Part shown: one piece after another, positions 46,363 to 55,354 of the stretch
Layout: each line of letters starts with the position of its first letter
Position numbering within the stretch: position 1 is the first letter of the stretch
Assembly (NCBI RefSeq): GCF_018617485.1
Contig: NZ_JACSKH010000001.1
Location: forward strand, 1,612,001-1,676,000
Direction of reading: 5' to 3'
Origin: Exiguobacterium sp. s124
Lineage (GTDB): Bacteria > Bacillota > Bacilli > Exiguobacteriales > Exiguobacteriaceae
DNA: 64,000 nt
Position numbers and translations under genes: made by a program
The notes under the pieces: model-generated
Told to the model about the DNA's origin: nothing
What the model saw: the letters and a program-made list of their open reading frames with translations, nothing else
The model's database searches: none

Positions 46363-47679
46363 TTATAACAAATCGGCAGCCAATCTTGCGAGGGACGAAC
46401 GCTCCCCTTTGACAAGCTGGACGTGACCGAAAACATTTTGTCCTTTGAATCGTTCCACCGCGTAAGTCAATCCGTTCGAATATTCATCTAAATACGGATG
46501 GTCGATTTGGTACGGGTCACCGACGAGTACAATTTTCGAGTTCTCCCCGACACGGGTGAGAATCGTCTTGATTTCATGCTTCGTTAAGTTTTGCGCCTCA
46601 TCGATGATGATGAACTGGTCAGGCATGCTTCTACCACGAATATAAGTGAGTGCTTCGAGTTGAATCGACTTCATGCCAGCCAAAATATTTCCTAACTCAT
46701 CCTTTGAGTTGGCGCTGAATAAAAATTCTAAATTATCATAGATCGGTTGCATCCACGGACGCAATTTTTCTTCCATCTCACCCGGCAAGTAGCCGATATC
46801 ATTCCCCATCGGAACGACCGGTCGTGCGACGACGAGCTTATTGTACCGCTGTTCATCCTCGACGAGTGAGAGTCCTGCCGCTAAGGCAAGGAGCGTCTTA
46901 CCGGTTCCGGCTTTCCCGAGCAACGTGACGAACGGGATATCATCTCGGAGCAGCAAGTCGAGCGCCATCCGTTGTTGCACGTTTCGTGGATGGATCCCCC
47001 AGATGTGTTCCGCATCTAACGCTAATGGACGGACGATCGGTTGAAGCGTGTCGACCACTGCGAGCGCACTCGCTTTCGAGACGTTACTTTTTAAGACGAC
47101 AAATGAATTGGGATATAGCGTCTGTTTCGTCAATGCAGATGTCGGTAGTTGGCGAACTTTATAAAATTCATCGATGAGCGACTGGTCGACCTCAATTTCG
47201 CGATAGCCGGCATACAAGTTTGTCGTATCGACGATATGGTCTGTCAAATAATCTTCAGCATCGATTCCAATGGCGTCCGCCTTGACCCGGACCAATATAT
47301 CTTTTGAGACGACGACGACTTTATGATTGGCGTCATGCTCGTATTGTTTCATTAATTTTAAGGCAACGAGTAGAATGCGGTTATCATTCGTCATCACGTC
47401 GAACGGAATATCGACTTCGTGCTCGTGACCAATCTCGACAAAGAGACGTCCACCATTTTCAAGTGGGACGCCGTCATGGAGTTTCCCCGACGTTCGGAGT
47501 TGGTCCAAAACACGCGACGTTTCACGGGCGTTACGCCCGACCTCATCCATGTTTCGTTTTTTACCATCAAGCTCCTCTAAGACAATGGCCGGAATGACCA
47601 CGTCATGTTCTTCAAATTGAAATAAGGATAGCGGATCATGTAGGAGTACGTTCGTATCGAGTACATACGTTTTTTTCAT
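46363..47679 (-). CDS. ylaK: PIN-PhoH family protein (YlaK)
   Basis: 438 residues. N-terminal PIN nuclease-like domain with acidic residues (YVLDTNVLLHDP, VILEELDGKKR region, VMTNDNRILL) and C-terminal PhoH ATPase with Walker A LLGKAGTGKTLLALAAG, Walker B QFIIIDEAQNL and KIVLVGDPYQIDHP. Fused PIN-PhoH proteins (PhoH2 type) have been reported as RNA helicase/RNase enzymes, so an RNA role is likely. ATG at 47679. It follows ylaL by 33 bp in the same direction. Confidence 0.9.
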   Translation of the reverse strand: MKKTYVLDTNVLLHDPLSLFQFEEHDVVIPAIVLEELDGKKRNMDEVGRNARETSRVLDQLRTSGKLHDGVPLENGGRLFVEIGHEHEVDIPFDVMTNDNRILLVALKLMKQYEHDANHKVVVVSKDILVRVKADAIGIDAEDYLTDHIVDTTNLYAGYREIEVDQSLIDEFYKVRQLPTSALTKQTLYPNSFVVLKSNVSKASALAVVDTLQPIVRPLALDAEHIWGIHPRNVQQRMALDLLLRDDIPFVTLLGKAGTGKTLLALAAGLSLVEDEQRYNKLVVARPVVPMGNDIGYLPGEMEEKLRPWMQPIYDNLEFLFSANSKDELGNILAGMKSIQLEALTYIRGRSMPDQFIIIDEAQNLTKHEIKTILTRVGENSKIVLVGDPYQIDHPYLDEYSNGLTYAVERFKGQNVFGHVQLVKGERSSLARLAADLL

Positions 47680-47712
47680 AGACTTTGCCGCCCCTCGAAT
47701 ATAGGATGGTAA

Positions 47713-48162
47713 TCAAGAATGAAGGCTTTCTTTCACTTCACGGTCCAACTTTTCCGCCGCACGGATATCATATGTTTTCGTGATTTCGGGTTGGGCGTAA
47801 GCTGCACCGTAAAACGAGATGTTCCTCACTTCTTCGACATGTCCTTCAAAAAAACGAAGATGGAGGCTCGGTTTCATCATCGGTTCAAATTCTCGGATGG
47901 ATGAAAGCAACACGTGATAGGACTGACCATCTTCGATAAAGATGAGACCGGCCGTCTTCTCGGTCGATAAGATTGTCACGATATGTGAATTCTTTGTTAG
48001 TGCCAGCCGAATCGTGACAGGGTCGAGCGCTTGCACCCAACTGATGGCGTGACTGATTGGCCATCGCTTCGCCTCATCAAAACCGACGAGAAATGTTAAC
48101 GGCATGTCGTTCAACAATCGCTGTTGCGCGGCTGTCAATTCAAACGTTGCCTTACTCGCCAT
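47713..48162 (-). CDS. ylaL: YlaL, pyridoxamine-5'-phosphate-oxidase-like fold protein
   Basis: 149 residues. The pattern of an N-terminal helix followed by strands (AISWVQALDPVTIRLALTKNS, KTAGLIFIEDGQSYHVLLSS, HLRFFEGHVEEVRNISFYGA) matches flavin-reductase/PNPOx-like split barrels. Place beside ylaK suggests B. subtilis YlaL. No catalytic role can be read from the sequence. AAAAGGAGGGG precedes the ATG. Confidence 0.75.
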   Translation of the reverse strand: MASKATFELTAAQQRLLNDMPLTFLVGFDEAKRWPISHAISWVQALDPVTIRLALTKNSHIVTILSTEKTAGLIFIEDGQSYHVLLSSIREFEPMMKPSLHLRFFEGHVEEVRNISFYGAAYAQPEITKTYDIRAAEKLDREVKESLHS

Positions 48163-48276
48163 TCAACTCCCCTCCTTTTACCGGGTATGGTTGTACCATT
48201 CTCCCTTACCGATTCAATTCCCTGCTTTCAACGGTTGAAATCATGCTATACTCATCCTATAGAGGAAGGTGAAAAG

Positions 48277-48477
48277 ATGCGTGTAAAATGTTCTCTTTGC
48301 GATAAAGTCGAAACAATCGACTCATGGTCGTTTGAAGCAAAACGATTGCGCAATAAGCCGGCTAAAACATATATGTGTCAAGACTGTCAGGAGCGAATCA
48401 GCGAACGTACCGCCGAACGCGCCGCATCTGGACAATTCAAGTTATATCCTACTTTTCGACAAAAGCGAAATTGGTAA
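48277..48477 (+). CDS. ylaI: YlaI, DUF2197 zinc-ribbon protein
   Basis: 66 residues from the ATG at 48277, five bases after GAGGAAGGTG. Two CxxC pairs (VKCSLCDKVE and YMCQDCQERI) form a likely zinc ribbon; the C-terminus is basic. It matches B. subtilis YlaI in size and motif and sits between ylaL and ylaH. Function unknown. The longer in-frame reading starting at 48124 crosses the ylaL start region and is not supported. Confidence 0.85.
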   Translation: MRVKCSLCDKVETIDSWSFEAKRLRNKPAKTYMCQDCQERISERTAERAASGQFKLYPTFRQKRNW

Positions 48478-48480
48478 ACA

Positions 48481-48516
48481 AAACGGGCGCCTCCGAAGAG
48501 ACGCCCGTTTTTTTAC
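48481..48516. terminator. Terminator between ylaI and ylaH
   Basis: ACGGGCG/CGCCCGT hairpin followed by seven T residues on plus; AAAACG before the stem gives a T run on minus too. It overlaps the ylaH stop codon. Confidence 0.88.
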
Positions 48517-48857
48517 GATTGGACTGCATCTTGACGACGGTTCCACCAGAGGCGACCGCGATAGATGGCCAAGACGATGGCCATGACAGCAAGTACTTCC
48601 GGGATCGGCCACGTGAAAAAGACGAGTGCCATCGTACCCGCTCCAAGAGCGAGTAGAATATAGACGATGAGTGATTTCCACCACGCCAATTGTTTTGCAA
48701 AACCAAGTTTAAAGACGAGAATCGTCAATAAGATGACCGTGACAACGAGTGCGTTGAATCCGACCGAAAAGTCATTAGGGTCGCTCCCGACACCTAGCAT
48801 CGAGGCAATCCACGGAACATCAATTTGTGTGATATCGATTGTTTGAGAAGCTTTCAA
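48513..48857 (-). CDS. ylaH: YlaH-like membrane protein
   Basis: 114 residues, three predicted membrane helices (about 33-51, 60-80, 83-99). It opens with ITQIDVPWIASMLGVGSDPN, typical of YlaH-like proteins, and ends in a polar tail. Function unknown. Start TTG at 48857 after AAAGGGGGA (nine bases). It follows typA in the reverse-oriented yla cluster. Confidence 0.85.
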   Translation of the reverse strand: MKASQTIDITQIDVPWIASMLGVGSDPNDFSVGFNALVVTVILLTILVFKLGFAKQLAWWKSLIVYILLALGAGTMALVFFTWPIPEVLAVMAIVLAIYRGRLWWNRRQDAVQS

Positions 48858-48907
48858 GACAAAGAGTCCCCCTTTATTTCATACACATCCATTCTACACT
48901 ATTCCAT

Positions 48908-48940
48908 GCAAAAGGGAACGCCGAAGCGTTCCCTTTTCTG
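48908..48940 (-). terminator. Terminator after typA
   Basis: Minus strand: AAGGGAACGC/GCGTTCCCTT hairpin followed by TTTTGC, just after the typA stop. Confidence 0.82.
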
Positions 48941-48944
48941 ATAC

Positions 48945-50789
48945 TTATTCTTTACCAAGTTTACGACGCTTGTCAGCTTTCTCGCGTTCGTTCTTGTTCA
49001 AGATTTTCTTACGGAGACGGATTGACTCCGGCGTGATTTCACAGTACTCGTCATCGTTCAAGAACGTGAGCGACTCTTCGAGTGAGAAGACGCGCGGACG
49101 TTTCAAGACTTGTGTCGAGTCTTTTGCTGAAGCACGCATGTTTGTCAATTGCTTCCCTTTAACGGCGTTGATTGCAAGGTCGACGTCACGGTTACATTCA
49201 CCGATGATCATTCCTTCATATACGTCCGTACCTGGCTCGATGAAGATCGTTCCACGGTCTTCAAGTGCACCGATTGAGTAAGCCGTTGACTTACCGTTTT
49301 CGATACAAACCATAACACCACTGCGACGGCCGCCGATATCAGCTGCGATATACGGACGGTACTCTTCGAACGTGTGGTTCAAGATTCCGTATCCGCGTGT
49401 CGCCGACAAGAATTCGTTACGGTAACCGATGAGACCGCGTGATGGAACGATGAATTCCATACGTGTCTGACCGTTGTCGTTCGTGTTCATGTTCGCAAGC
49501 TCACCTTTACGGAGACCGATTGACTCCATGACTGAACCTGTATACTCTTCTGGTACGTCGATGATGACGCGCTCGAACGGCTCAACTTTCGTACCGTTTT
49601 CGTCTTCACGAATGATTACTTGTGGTTTCGACACTTGAAGCTCGTAACCTTCACGACGCATGTTCTCGATCAAGATACCGAGGTGAAGCTCACCACGTCC
49701 TGATACGACCCATTGGTCAGGTGAATCCGTGTTTTCAACACGAAGTGAAACGTCTGTCTCAAGTTGCTTCATCAAACGCTCTTCAATTTTACGTGCAGTG
49801 ACGAAGTCCCCTTCACGTCCTGCGAACGGAGAGTTGTTCGTCATGAAACGCATTTGAAGTGTTGGCTCATCGATGCGAAGGAGCGGAAGTGGCTCTTCTT
49901 TACCGACTGGAGTGACCGTCTCACCGACGTTGATGTCTTCCATTCCGGCGATGGCGATCAAGTCACCTGCTTTTGCTTCTTCGATTTCGACACGTTTGAG
50001 GCCGAAGTAACCGAACAATTTCGTGACGCGAAGTTGCTTCACCGTACCGTCTGTTTTACAGAGTGATACTTGCTCACCCACTTTGATTTTCCCGCGGAAG
50101 ACGCGACCTACACCGATTCGGCCGAGGTAGTTATCATAGTCTAGCATTGTGACTTGGAATTGAAGTGGCTCGTCTGAGTTGTCCACTGGAGCCGGTGTGT
50201 TTTCAAGAATCGTATCGAGTACGTGCGTAATCGTTTCTTCTTGGTTTGCTGGATCAGGATCGAACGAACTTGAACCGCTGACAGCCGAAGTATAGACGAC
50301 AGGGAATTCAAGTTGATCTTCATCTGCGCCAAGATCGATCAAAAGATCAACGACTTCATCGACAACGTCGAGTGGACGAACCATCGGCTTATCGATTTTG
50401 TTAACGACGACGATTGGACGAAGTCCTTGGTCGAGCGCTTTTTTCAATACGAAACGAGTTTGTGGCATACAGCCTTCACGTGCATCGACGACGAGGATAA
50501 CGCCATCAACCATACGCATGATTCGCTCAACTTCTCCACCAAAGTCTGCGTGACCTGGCGTATCAACGATGTTGATGCGTGTGTCTTTATAATCGATTGC
50601 CGTGTTTTTCGCGAGAATTGTGATTCCGCGCTCACGTTCGATATCGTTTGAGTCCATCGCGCGTTCTGCGACTGCCTCGTTCGTCCGGAATGTACCAGAC
50701 TGTTTCAATAATTCATCGACTAACGTTGTTTTACCGTGGTCAACGTGAGCGATGATGGCTACGTTACGAAGGTTTGTTCTTACGTTCAT
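48945..50789 (-). CDS. typA: TypA/BipA translational GTPase
   Basis: 614 residues. G1 [15 protein letters not shown], switch [14 protein letters not shown]3 [14 protein letters not shown]4 VVNKIDKP, then EF-G-like domains II, III and V and the BipA-specific C-terminal domain ([19 protein letters not shown]). It binds the ribosome and aids 50S assembly and growth in stress such as cold. AGAGAGG precedes the ATG. A TATACT -10 (50841-50846, minus) with a poor -35 (TCGACA at 19 bp) lies upstream. Equivalent to B. subtilis YlaG. Confidence 0.97.
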   Translation of the reverse strand: MNVRTNLRNVAIIAHVDHGKTTLVDELLKQSGTFRTNEAVAERAMDSNDIERERGITILAKNTAIDYKDTRINIVDTPGHADFGGEVERIMRMVDGVILVVDAREGCMPQTRFVLKKALDQGLRPIVVVNKIDKPMVRPLDVVDEVVDLLIDLGADEDQLEFPVVYTSAVSGSSSFDPDPANQEETITHVLDTILENTPAPVDNSDEPLQFQVTMLDYDNYLGRIGVGRVFRGKIKVGEQVSLCKTDGTVKQLRVTKLFGYFGLKRVEIEEAKAGDLIAIAGMEDINVGETVTPVGKEEPLPLLRIDEPTLQMRFMTNNSPFAGREGDFVTARKIEERLMKQLETDVSLRVENTDSPDQWVVSGRGELHLGILIENMRREGYELQVSKPQVIIREDENGTKVEPFERVIIDVPEEYTGSVMESIGLRKGELANMNTNDNGQTRMEFIVPSRGLIGYRNEFLSATRGYGILNHTFEEYRPYIAADIGGRRSGVMVCIENGKSTAYSIGALEDRGTIFIEPGTDVYEGMIIGECNRDVDLAINAVKGKQLTNMRASAKDSTQVLKRPRVFSLEESLTFLNDDEYCEITPESIRLRKKILNKNEREKADKRRKLGKE

Positions 50790-50952
50790 GTAGTTATTCC
50801 TCTCTTATTTAAAAAGTTTCAGCTTTTCTTCAACTTTAAGAGTATAGCACACGTCACAGTACCTTTGTCGAGTGGAATCGACTGTGAACGTTTTCATTGG
50901 ACGTTTTTTATCATACAATGGGGTAGAGAAGAGAAAATAAGGAGGAGTCTCC

Positions 50953-51129
50953 ATGCAGCTTATGTTTCTATTGATTGCCATGGCCGTCGTCGCCGGATTT
51001 GTCGGCATCGGCATTGGGGTGGCCGAAGGTAGCGCCGCGATCATTTTAGGAAGTCTTGTACTTAGTGGCATCGCGACGTTCTTTGGCATTCAATTACGTC
51101 GTCGTATTCTTTCTGATCGCCAATCTTGA
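50953..51129 (+). CDS. ylaF: YlaF-like small membrane protein
   Basis: 58 residues, divergent from typA. Two membrane helices (about 3-22 and 28-46) flank GVAEGS, with an Arg-rich cytoplasmic tail LRRRILSDRQS. A strong ribosome site (AAGGAGGAG) lies nine bases upstream. Size, topology and location next to typA match B. subtilis YlaF, although the primary sequence similarity I can judge is low. A terminator follows. Confidence 0.72.
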   Translation: MQLMFLLIAMAVVAGFVGIGIGVAEGSAAIILGSLVLSGIATFFGIQLRRRILSDRQS

Positions 51130-51133
51130 TAAG

Positions 51134-51174
51134 AAAAAGGGTTGCTCTGACAACAGTCGAGCAACCCTTTTTTC
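51134..51174. terminator. Bidirectional terminator ylaF/suhB-GNAT
   Basis: AAAGGGTTGCTC/GAGCAACCCTTT hairpin followed by T run on plus and preceded by an A run. Confidence 0.9.
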
Positions 51175-51188
51175 ATGAAATGGATGAG

Positions 51189-52442
51189 TTAAATCGGACG
51201 CGTCAAGCAGATGCGGTCTCGTAGGACCAAACCATCTTCCTCAATTGCATCGTATCCATGATTTAAAAAGTAATCACGTTCCACAGAATCAAATCGGAAT
51301 CCAGCTTGCTGATAAAAGCGTAATTGCATGATGCTTGAATTCCCCGTACAGACGAGCAATTCTTGACCACCGAGTGCTGTCGCGCGTTTAATCGCGTCTT
51401 GAAGCATCCGCTGACCAATCGTTTGATTTTGTCTCTCTGGCTTCACCGCGATATTGACAAGTTCAACTCGCCCTTCCCCATGTTTGACAAGCATATAAGC
51501 ACCCACAATTTCTCCACCGAGTAACGCTTTGAACGTCCGCCCGGTCTGAAACTGCTCTCGGACCATTGCTTCATTCGGGTTCGCTAAAACGAGCAGATCA
51601 CGAATTTCTTCATACGACTCGTGTTCCACGATTTGAAGATCCGGTTTCGCTTCCGCGGTCACCCCTTTTGCGATGACATAGTGTTTGATGACGTCATTGA
51701 CGAACGACTCGCTTCCTGCCAATACGGACGTTCGCCCATCGTATCGGATGGGTTCCCCATATAAGGAAACGACACGCCCACCCACTTCTTCTACGAGCAA
51801 TTTTCCGGCAGCATAATCCCATGGCATGTTGCGCATCGTAATGTATCCGTCCACACGTCCTGCGGCTAACCAGGCAAGTTCAAGCGATGCAGCCCCATGC
51901 GCCCTCGTCCCAATCGAGTCTCGAACAATCGGAGCAAGGATTTCCGGGGCAATTTGATGGTTCGGCGTGACCCACGTCGCATTCATGCTTAAGAATGCAT
52001 CTCGTACATGATGTTCGTGTAGGTTCGTCAAAGTCCGTCCGTTCAATGTCGCACCGTATCCTTTCCGGGCCATGAACATCTCATCCGCCATCACGTCATA
52101 GACGAATCCATATTCCACGACTCCGTCGACCATGATGGCCACCGAGATGGCGAACATGCGCTTCTGATGAATAAAATTTAACGTCCCATCAATCGGATCG
52201 ACGAACCAGACCGTCCCTGACAGCGTGTCTGGTGTCTCCGTCGTTCCTTCTTCCCCCATAATTTGATGGTCCGGGAATTGTTTTTGAATGCGGCGGACAA
52301 TCAGCTGTTCGACCGCTCGGTCAATCTCAGTGACCAAGTCCCCTTTTCCCGTCTTCCGTTCCACTTCATAACTCTGATCAATCTCACGACGAATCAATTC
52401 TCCCGCCTGTTTGATCAAATCGACTGCAAACCATTCCATCAT
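51189..52442 (-). CDS. Inositol-monophosphatase family protein fused to GNAT acetyltransferase
   Basis: 417 residues, against about 265 for SuhB/YktC. Residues 1-258 are a full IMPase domain with metal ligands in MGEEG (63-65), VDPIDGTLNF (81-90) and MPWDYAAGKLL (Asp209). After a short joint (about 259-272) comes a GNAT domain with KALLGGEIVGAYMLVK, VELVNIAVKPERQNQTIGQ, acetyl-CoA motif around 335-347, and a tail (YFLNHGYDAIEEDGLVLRD) like B. subtilis YvbK. The IMPase part dephosphorylates a sugar or inositol phosphate or NADP-related substrate; the acetyl acceptor is unknown. RBS GAGGTGA. The reading frame crosses the joint without a break. Confidence 0.88.
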   Translation of the reverse strand: MMEWFAVDLIKQAGELIRREIDQSYEVERKTGKGDLVTEIDRAVEQLIVRRIQKQFPDHQIMGEEGTTETPDTLSGTVWFVDPIDGTLNFIHQKRMFAISVAIMVDGVVEYGFVYDVMADEMFMARKGYGATLNGRTLTNLHEHHVRDAFLSMNATWVTPNHQIAPEILAPIVRDSIGTRAHGAASLELAWLAAGRVDGYITMRNMPWDYAAGKLLVEEVGGRVVSLYGEPIRYDGRTSVLAGSESFVNDVIKHYVIAKGVTAEAKPDLQIVEHESYEEIRDLLVLANPNEAMVREQFQTGRTFKALLGGEIVGAYMLVKHGEGRVELVNIAVKPERQNQTIGQRMLQDAIKRATALGGQELLVCTGNSSIMQLRFYQQAGFRFDSVERDYFLNHGYDAIEEDGLVLRDRICLTRPI

Positions 52443-52473
52443 CTATGATCACCTCAACTGTATTGTACCAAAC

Positions 52474-52506
52474 AAAAACCAGTATCCGCTCGGAATACTG
52501 GTTGAA
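52474..52506 (-). terminator. Terminator after the 62-residue gene
   Basis: Minus strand: AACCAGTAT/ATACTGGTT hairpin followed by TTTTTG, 15 bases after the stop of the small gene. Confidence 0.87.
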
Positions 52507-52520
52507 TGTGTGTGTAATGG

Positions 52521-52709
52521 TCAGGCTTCGAGACGCAATAATTCTTGGCGGTACTTCTCCAACCGATGCTTGCTAGCCTGAACTGTAGCATCATCCTGTG
52601 ACGCCATCGCATCGAAGAGGGTTGCCAATTCATAATCAATCTCCAAGCGCAGCACCGGGATCCGTTTTTCTGCGTCTTTTCTTTTGAATGCCTCAATCAC
52701 TTGTTTCAT
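52521..52709 (-). CDS. Small acidic/basic helical protein, unknown
   Basis: 62 residues from the ATG at 52709 (a GTG four codons earlier is possible but lies one base from AAGGAG). Predicted as two amphipathic helices (KQVIEAFKRKDAEKRIPVLR and SKHRLEKYRQELLRLEA) with no membrane segment. I do not recognise it. A candidate sigma-B promoter and a sigma-A-like -10 (TATACT) lie upstream and a terminator follows, so it is a separate transcript between suhB-GNAT and yktA. Confidence 0.68.
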   Translation of the reverse strand: MKQVIEAFKRKDAEKRIPVLRLEIDYELATLFDAMASQDDATVQASKHRLEKYRQELLRLEA

Positions 52710-52836
52710 AAGATGCCACACTCCTTTTGTTGGGCTACAAGTTACGGTTTAATGAGTTGAATTGAGTATATCAGATAAAATTCGAAAAAGAAAGAGAATT
52801 GTCTGACTATTTTGAATTTTTTATCTTAATGGATAT

Positions 52837-52861
52837 ATTCCCAATTTCAAAGCCCTTAAAC
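52837..52861 (-). promoter_or_regulatory. Candidate sigma-B promoter before the 62-residue gene
   Basis: Minus strand GTTTAA (52856-52861), 13 bp, GGGAAT (52837-52842): fits GTTTAA-N12-15-GGGWAW exactly. About 130 bp before the small gene's ATG. In the rest of this 224-bp gap I see only the yktA terminator and an AT-rich -10 (TATACT). Confidence 0.55.
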
Positions 52862-52907
52862 CTGAATAAGTGTTAGATAACTGTACCCGATTTAAAGAAG
52901 AAATAAC

Positions 52908-52941
52908 AAAAAAGCATGCCTGAATTTGCACGGGCATGCTC
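52908..52941 (-). terminator. Terminator after yktA
   Basis: Minus strand: AGCATGCC/GGCATGCT stem with 12-base loop followed by six U residues. Confidence 0.85.
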
Positions 52942-52945
52942 GGAC

Positions 52946-53212
52946 TTACAATTTAATCATTTTGCTCGACGACTTCATCGCCGCTTGAACGGTACGATAC
53001 GTAGAATATCCAGTCTGTTCGTCGTGAACCGCGTTCAGTTGTTTCTCCTCTGACTTAGATGTTACGATTTGTTTGAAGGCCCGGTACGCGTCTAGGAAAA
53101 CTTCACGCTCGACCCCACCTTCGTTCGCTTGCGCGACGACATTATAGAACTCGACGACCTCGATCAGTTCATCAGTCGTCCAATCCGGATTGATCGGATA
53201 ATTGATTTGCAT
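52946..53212 (-). CDS. yktA: YktA, UPF0223 family protein
   Basis: 88 residues from the ATG at 53212, after GAGGTGA; this equals the usual UPF0223 length. Signatures are INYPINPDWTTDELIEVVEF and FLDAYRAFKQIVTSKSEEK, then YSTYRTVQAA. Small helical protein of unknown function, next to speA in Bacillus as here. Confidence 0.92.
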   Translation of the reverse strand: MQINYPINPDWTTDELIEVVEFYNVVAQANEGGVEREVFLDAYRAFKQIVTSKSEEKQLNAVHDEQTGYSTYRTVQAAMKSSSKMIKL

Positions 53213-53231
53213 ATTGTTCACCTCGACACTC

Positions 53232-53259
53232 ATTGTATCAACAAAAAAAACTATTGCAA
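53232..53259 (-). promoter_or_regulatory. yktA promoter
   Basis: Minus strand TTGCAA (53254-53259), 16 bp, TACAAT (53232-53237), 20 bp before the yktA start. Confidence 0.65.
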
Positions 53260-53289
53260 GTTACGCTATAAATCTCTATAGTTTTTTTG

Positions 53290-53317
53290 TTGCTTCTTTT
53301 TTAAATCAACATATAAA
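53290..53317 (+). promoter_or_regulatory. speA promoter
   Basis: TTGCTT (53290-53295), 16 bp, TATAAA (53312-53317). Predicted transcript start about 45 bp before the TTG start of speA. Confidence 0.5.
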
Positions 53318-53369
53318 TTAACGATATCATTCATCATATAAACAAACTGTTTCCAAGGGGGATTTACGA

Positions 53370-54851
53370 TTGAAATTAAAAGGTGCTACTCAGCTCGAAA
53401 CGCCACTATTTGACACGTTGCTTGAACATGTCGACTCAAATCCGATTGCGTTCCACATTCCTGGTCATAAAAGCGGGAAAGGGATGGATCCGGAGTTTCG
53501 TGACTTTATTGGCGAAAACGCCCTAAAAATTGATTTGATTAACATTGCCCCACTCGATGACCTCCATCATCCAAAAGCGGCAATCGCTGAAGCGGAACGC
53601 TTGGCGGCAGAGGCGTTCCGTGCTGACGAGACCTTTTTCTCCGTTCAAGGAACGTCGAGTGCCATCATGGCGATGATCATGGGCGTCGTCGGACCGAATG
53701 AGAAAATCATCGTTCCACGTAACGTGCATAAGTCGGTCATGTCCGCGCTCGTCTTGACAGGTGCGCACCCGGTCTTCATCCACCCAGAATTTGACGAGAC
53801 GTACGGCATCGCCCATGGAATCACAGCGAGTGCCGTAGAACGTGCACTCGAGCTCCACCCGGACACAAAAGCCGTACTCGTCATCAACCCGACTTATTTC
53901 GGTGTTGCAGGTGATTTGGAGCGCATCGTCGATGTCGCCCATGCCCAAGACGTACCCGTACTTGTCGATGAGGCGCACGGTGTGCATCTGCCGTTCCACG
54001 ATGAACTTCCACTTTCGGCGATGCAAGCCGGAGCGGATGTGGCGGCAACGAGCGTCCATAAACTTGGTGGTTCGATGACAGGTAGTTCTATTTTGAACGT
54101 ACGCCGTGGCCTCGTCTCACCCGAACGAATTCACGCGATGCTCTCGATGATTACAACGACATCAACGTCATACTTGCTCCTTGCTTCTCTCGATGCAGCG
54201 CGTCGACAGCTTGCGACGAAAGGTCATATGATGAACGAACGAGCGCTCGACCTCGCACGTATGGCGCGTTCGGCAATCAATCAAATGCCGAACTTGTCTG
54301 TGTACGGACACGCGGAGCTTCATTCTGAATCGACTTACGCACTCGACGAGACAAAAGTGCTCGTATCGGTCCGCGAGCTCGGTGTGACCGGATTTGAAGT
54401 CGAGAAATACCTCCGAGAAAAACATCGGATTGAAGTGGAAATGTCGGATTTATTGAACGTGCTCTTCATCGTCACATCAGCAGACGATGAGTCGACGATT
54501 CAAGCATTGATTGAAGCGATGCGCGACGTCGTATCCGTCTATCAGACGTCTGGGAATGACTCGTTATCGATCATGCTCCCTGAGATTCCACCACTTGCGC
54601 TCAGCCCGCGTGATGCGTTTTATGAAGAGACGGAGACGATCCCTCTCGAAAACGCGGTCGGACGCATTTCAGCGGAATTCATCATGGTGTACCCGCCAGG
54701 AATTCCAATCATCATTCCAGGTGAATTGATCACAACGTCGACACTCGACTACATCATGGCCAACATCGAAGCCGGTCTCCCGGTTCAAGGTCTTGAAGAT
54801 GAGTCTCTTCAGATGATTAAAGTCATCCAACAAACAAAAGCGATTCGTTAA
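53370..54851 (+). CDS. speA: Orn/Lys/Arg decarboxylase family protein (SpeA-like)
   Basis: 493 residues, fold-type I PLP enzyme. PLP-binding lysine in TSVHKLGGSMTGSS; aspartate/histidine pair VLVDEAHGVHLPFH; FSVQGTSSAIMAMIMGV; C-terminal domain with IPGELITT. B. subtilis SpeA (arginine decarboxylase, 490 residues, agmatine route to putrescine) lies in the same yktA-speA-pdh neighbourhood, so that is the preferred name. Lysine decarboxylase is the alternative, because the family cannot be split by eye. Start TTG at 53370 after AAGGGGGA. Monocistronic with a strong terminator. Confidence 0.85.
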   Translation: MKLKGATQLETPLFDTLLEHVDSNPIAFHIPGHKSGKGMDPEFRDFIGENALKIDLINIAPLDDLHHPKAAIAEAERLAAEAFRADETFFSVQGTSSAIMAMIMGVVGPNEKIIVPRNVHKSVMSALVLTGAHPVFIHPEFDETYGIAHGITASAVERALELHPDTKAVLVINPTYFGVAGDLERIVDVAHAQDVPVLVDEAHGVHLPFHDELPLSAMQAGADVAATSVHKLGGSMTGSSILNVRRGLVSPERIHAMLSMITTTSTSYLLLASLDAARRQLATKGHMMNERALDLARMARSAINQMPNLSVYGHAELHSESTYALDETKVLVSVRELGVTGFEVEKYLREKHRIEVEMSDLLNVLFIVTSADDESTIQALIEAMRDVVSVYQTSGNDSLSIMLPEIPPLALSPRDAFYEETETIPLENAVGRISAEFIMVYPPGIPIIIPGELITTSTLDYIMANIEAGLPVQGLEDESLQMIKVIQQTKAIR

Positions 54852-54854
54852 ACA

Positions 54855-54893
54855 AAAAATGAGCCGGTCATCGTGACCGGCTCATTTTTTATG
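54855..54893. terminator. Terminator after speA
   Basis: AAAATGAGCCGGTC/GACCGGCTCATTTT hairpin with T run on plus and a matching A run before it. Confidence 0.93.
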
Positions 54894-54969
54894 TCATCTC
54901 AGAAAAGGTGGCTGTAGATGATCGAATTGCTTCCCCTATTGCCTATTATAAGAAAACGCTTACATTTTT

Positions 54970-55275
54970 TCAAGTGTCAATTTCTTCTGATGTTTGTGTT
55001 TTTTCAACTAGACAGAGCCGTAAAAATTCGGCGACGTGCTCCGTATCATTCAAATTGATACCAAGCATTGGATACAACTGGCGTGGCTCTTCTAATGCAT
55101 GCAAATCAAGAAGGGCTGATTGACCGGTTTGCATACAAACGACTAACACCTTACCCATGAATTGGTGGGTAAAGACGAAACCAAAATCATAGCGCGCAGC
55201 TTCCGTTTCAATCCCTGTAAATCGGACGCGACTCGTCTCAGATACGGTATATAATAATTCCTCATCAAATGCCAT
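54970..55275 (-). CDS. DUF3055-like protein
   Basis: 101 residues from the ATG at 55275, after AAGGGAGGG; the longer upstream reading overlaps the divergent acetyltransferase start and is rejected. The pattern LYTVSETSRVRFTGIE, RYDFGFVFTHQFMGKVLVV and MQTGQSALLDLHALEEP matches my memory of DUF3055 proteins of Bacillales. Soluble, function unknown. Confidence 0.72.
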   Translation of the reverse strand: MAFDEELLYTVSETSRVRFTGIETEAARYDFGFVFTHQFMGKVLVVCMQTGQSALLDLHALEEPRQLYPMLGINLNDTEHVAEFLRLCLVEKTQTSEEIDT

Positions 55276-55354
55276 CAGGATTCCCTCCCTTCTCTCTTCA
55301 CAAGTATTTTCCTTTATACTGTTCATATGAAACCTAGACGGGAGAGAAGAAGAT

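Noticed and set aside
48235-48263. TTGAAA-17-TATAGA before ylaI as a promoter
   Set aside because: The start site would fall inside or after the ribosome site; TATACT at about 48247 is a more likely -10.
48124-48276. N-terminal extension of ylaI
   Set aside because: It overlaps the divergent ylaL start; the ATG at 48277 has a strong ribosome site and gives the family length.
53523-54059. 178-codon frame on minus inside speA
   Set aside because: Antisense shadow; Arg/His/Cys-rich with no family resemblance.
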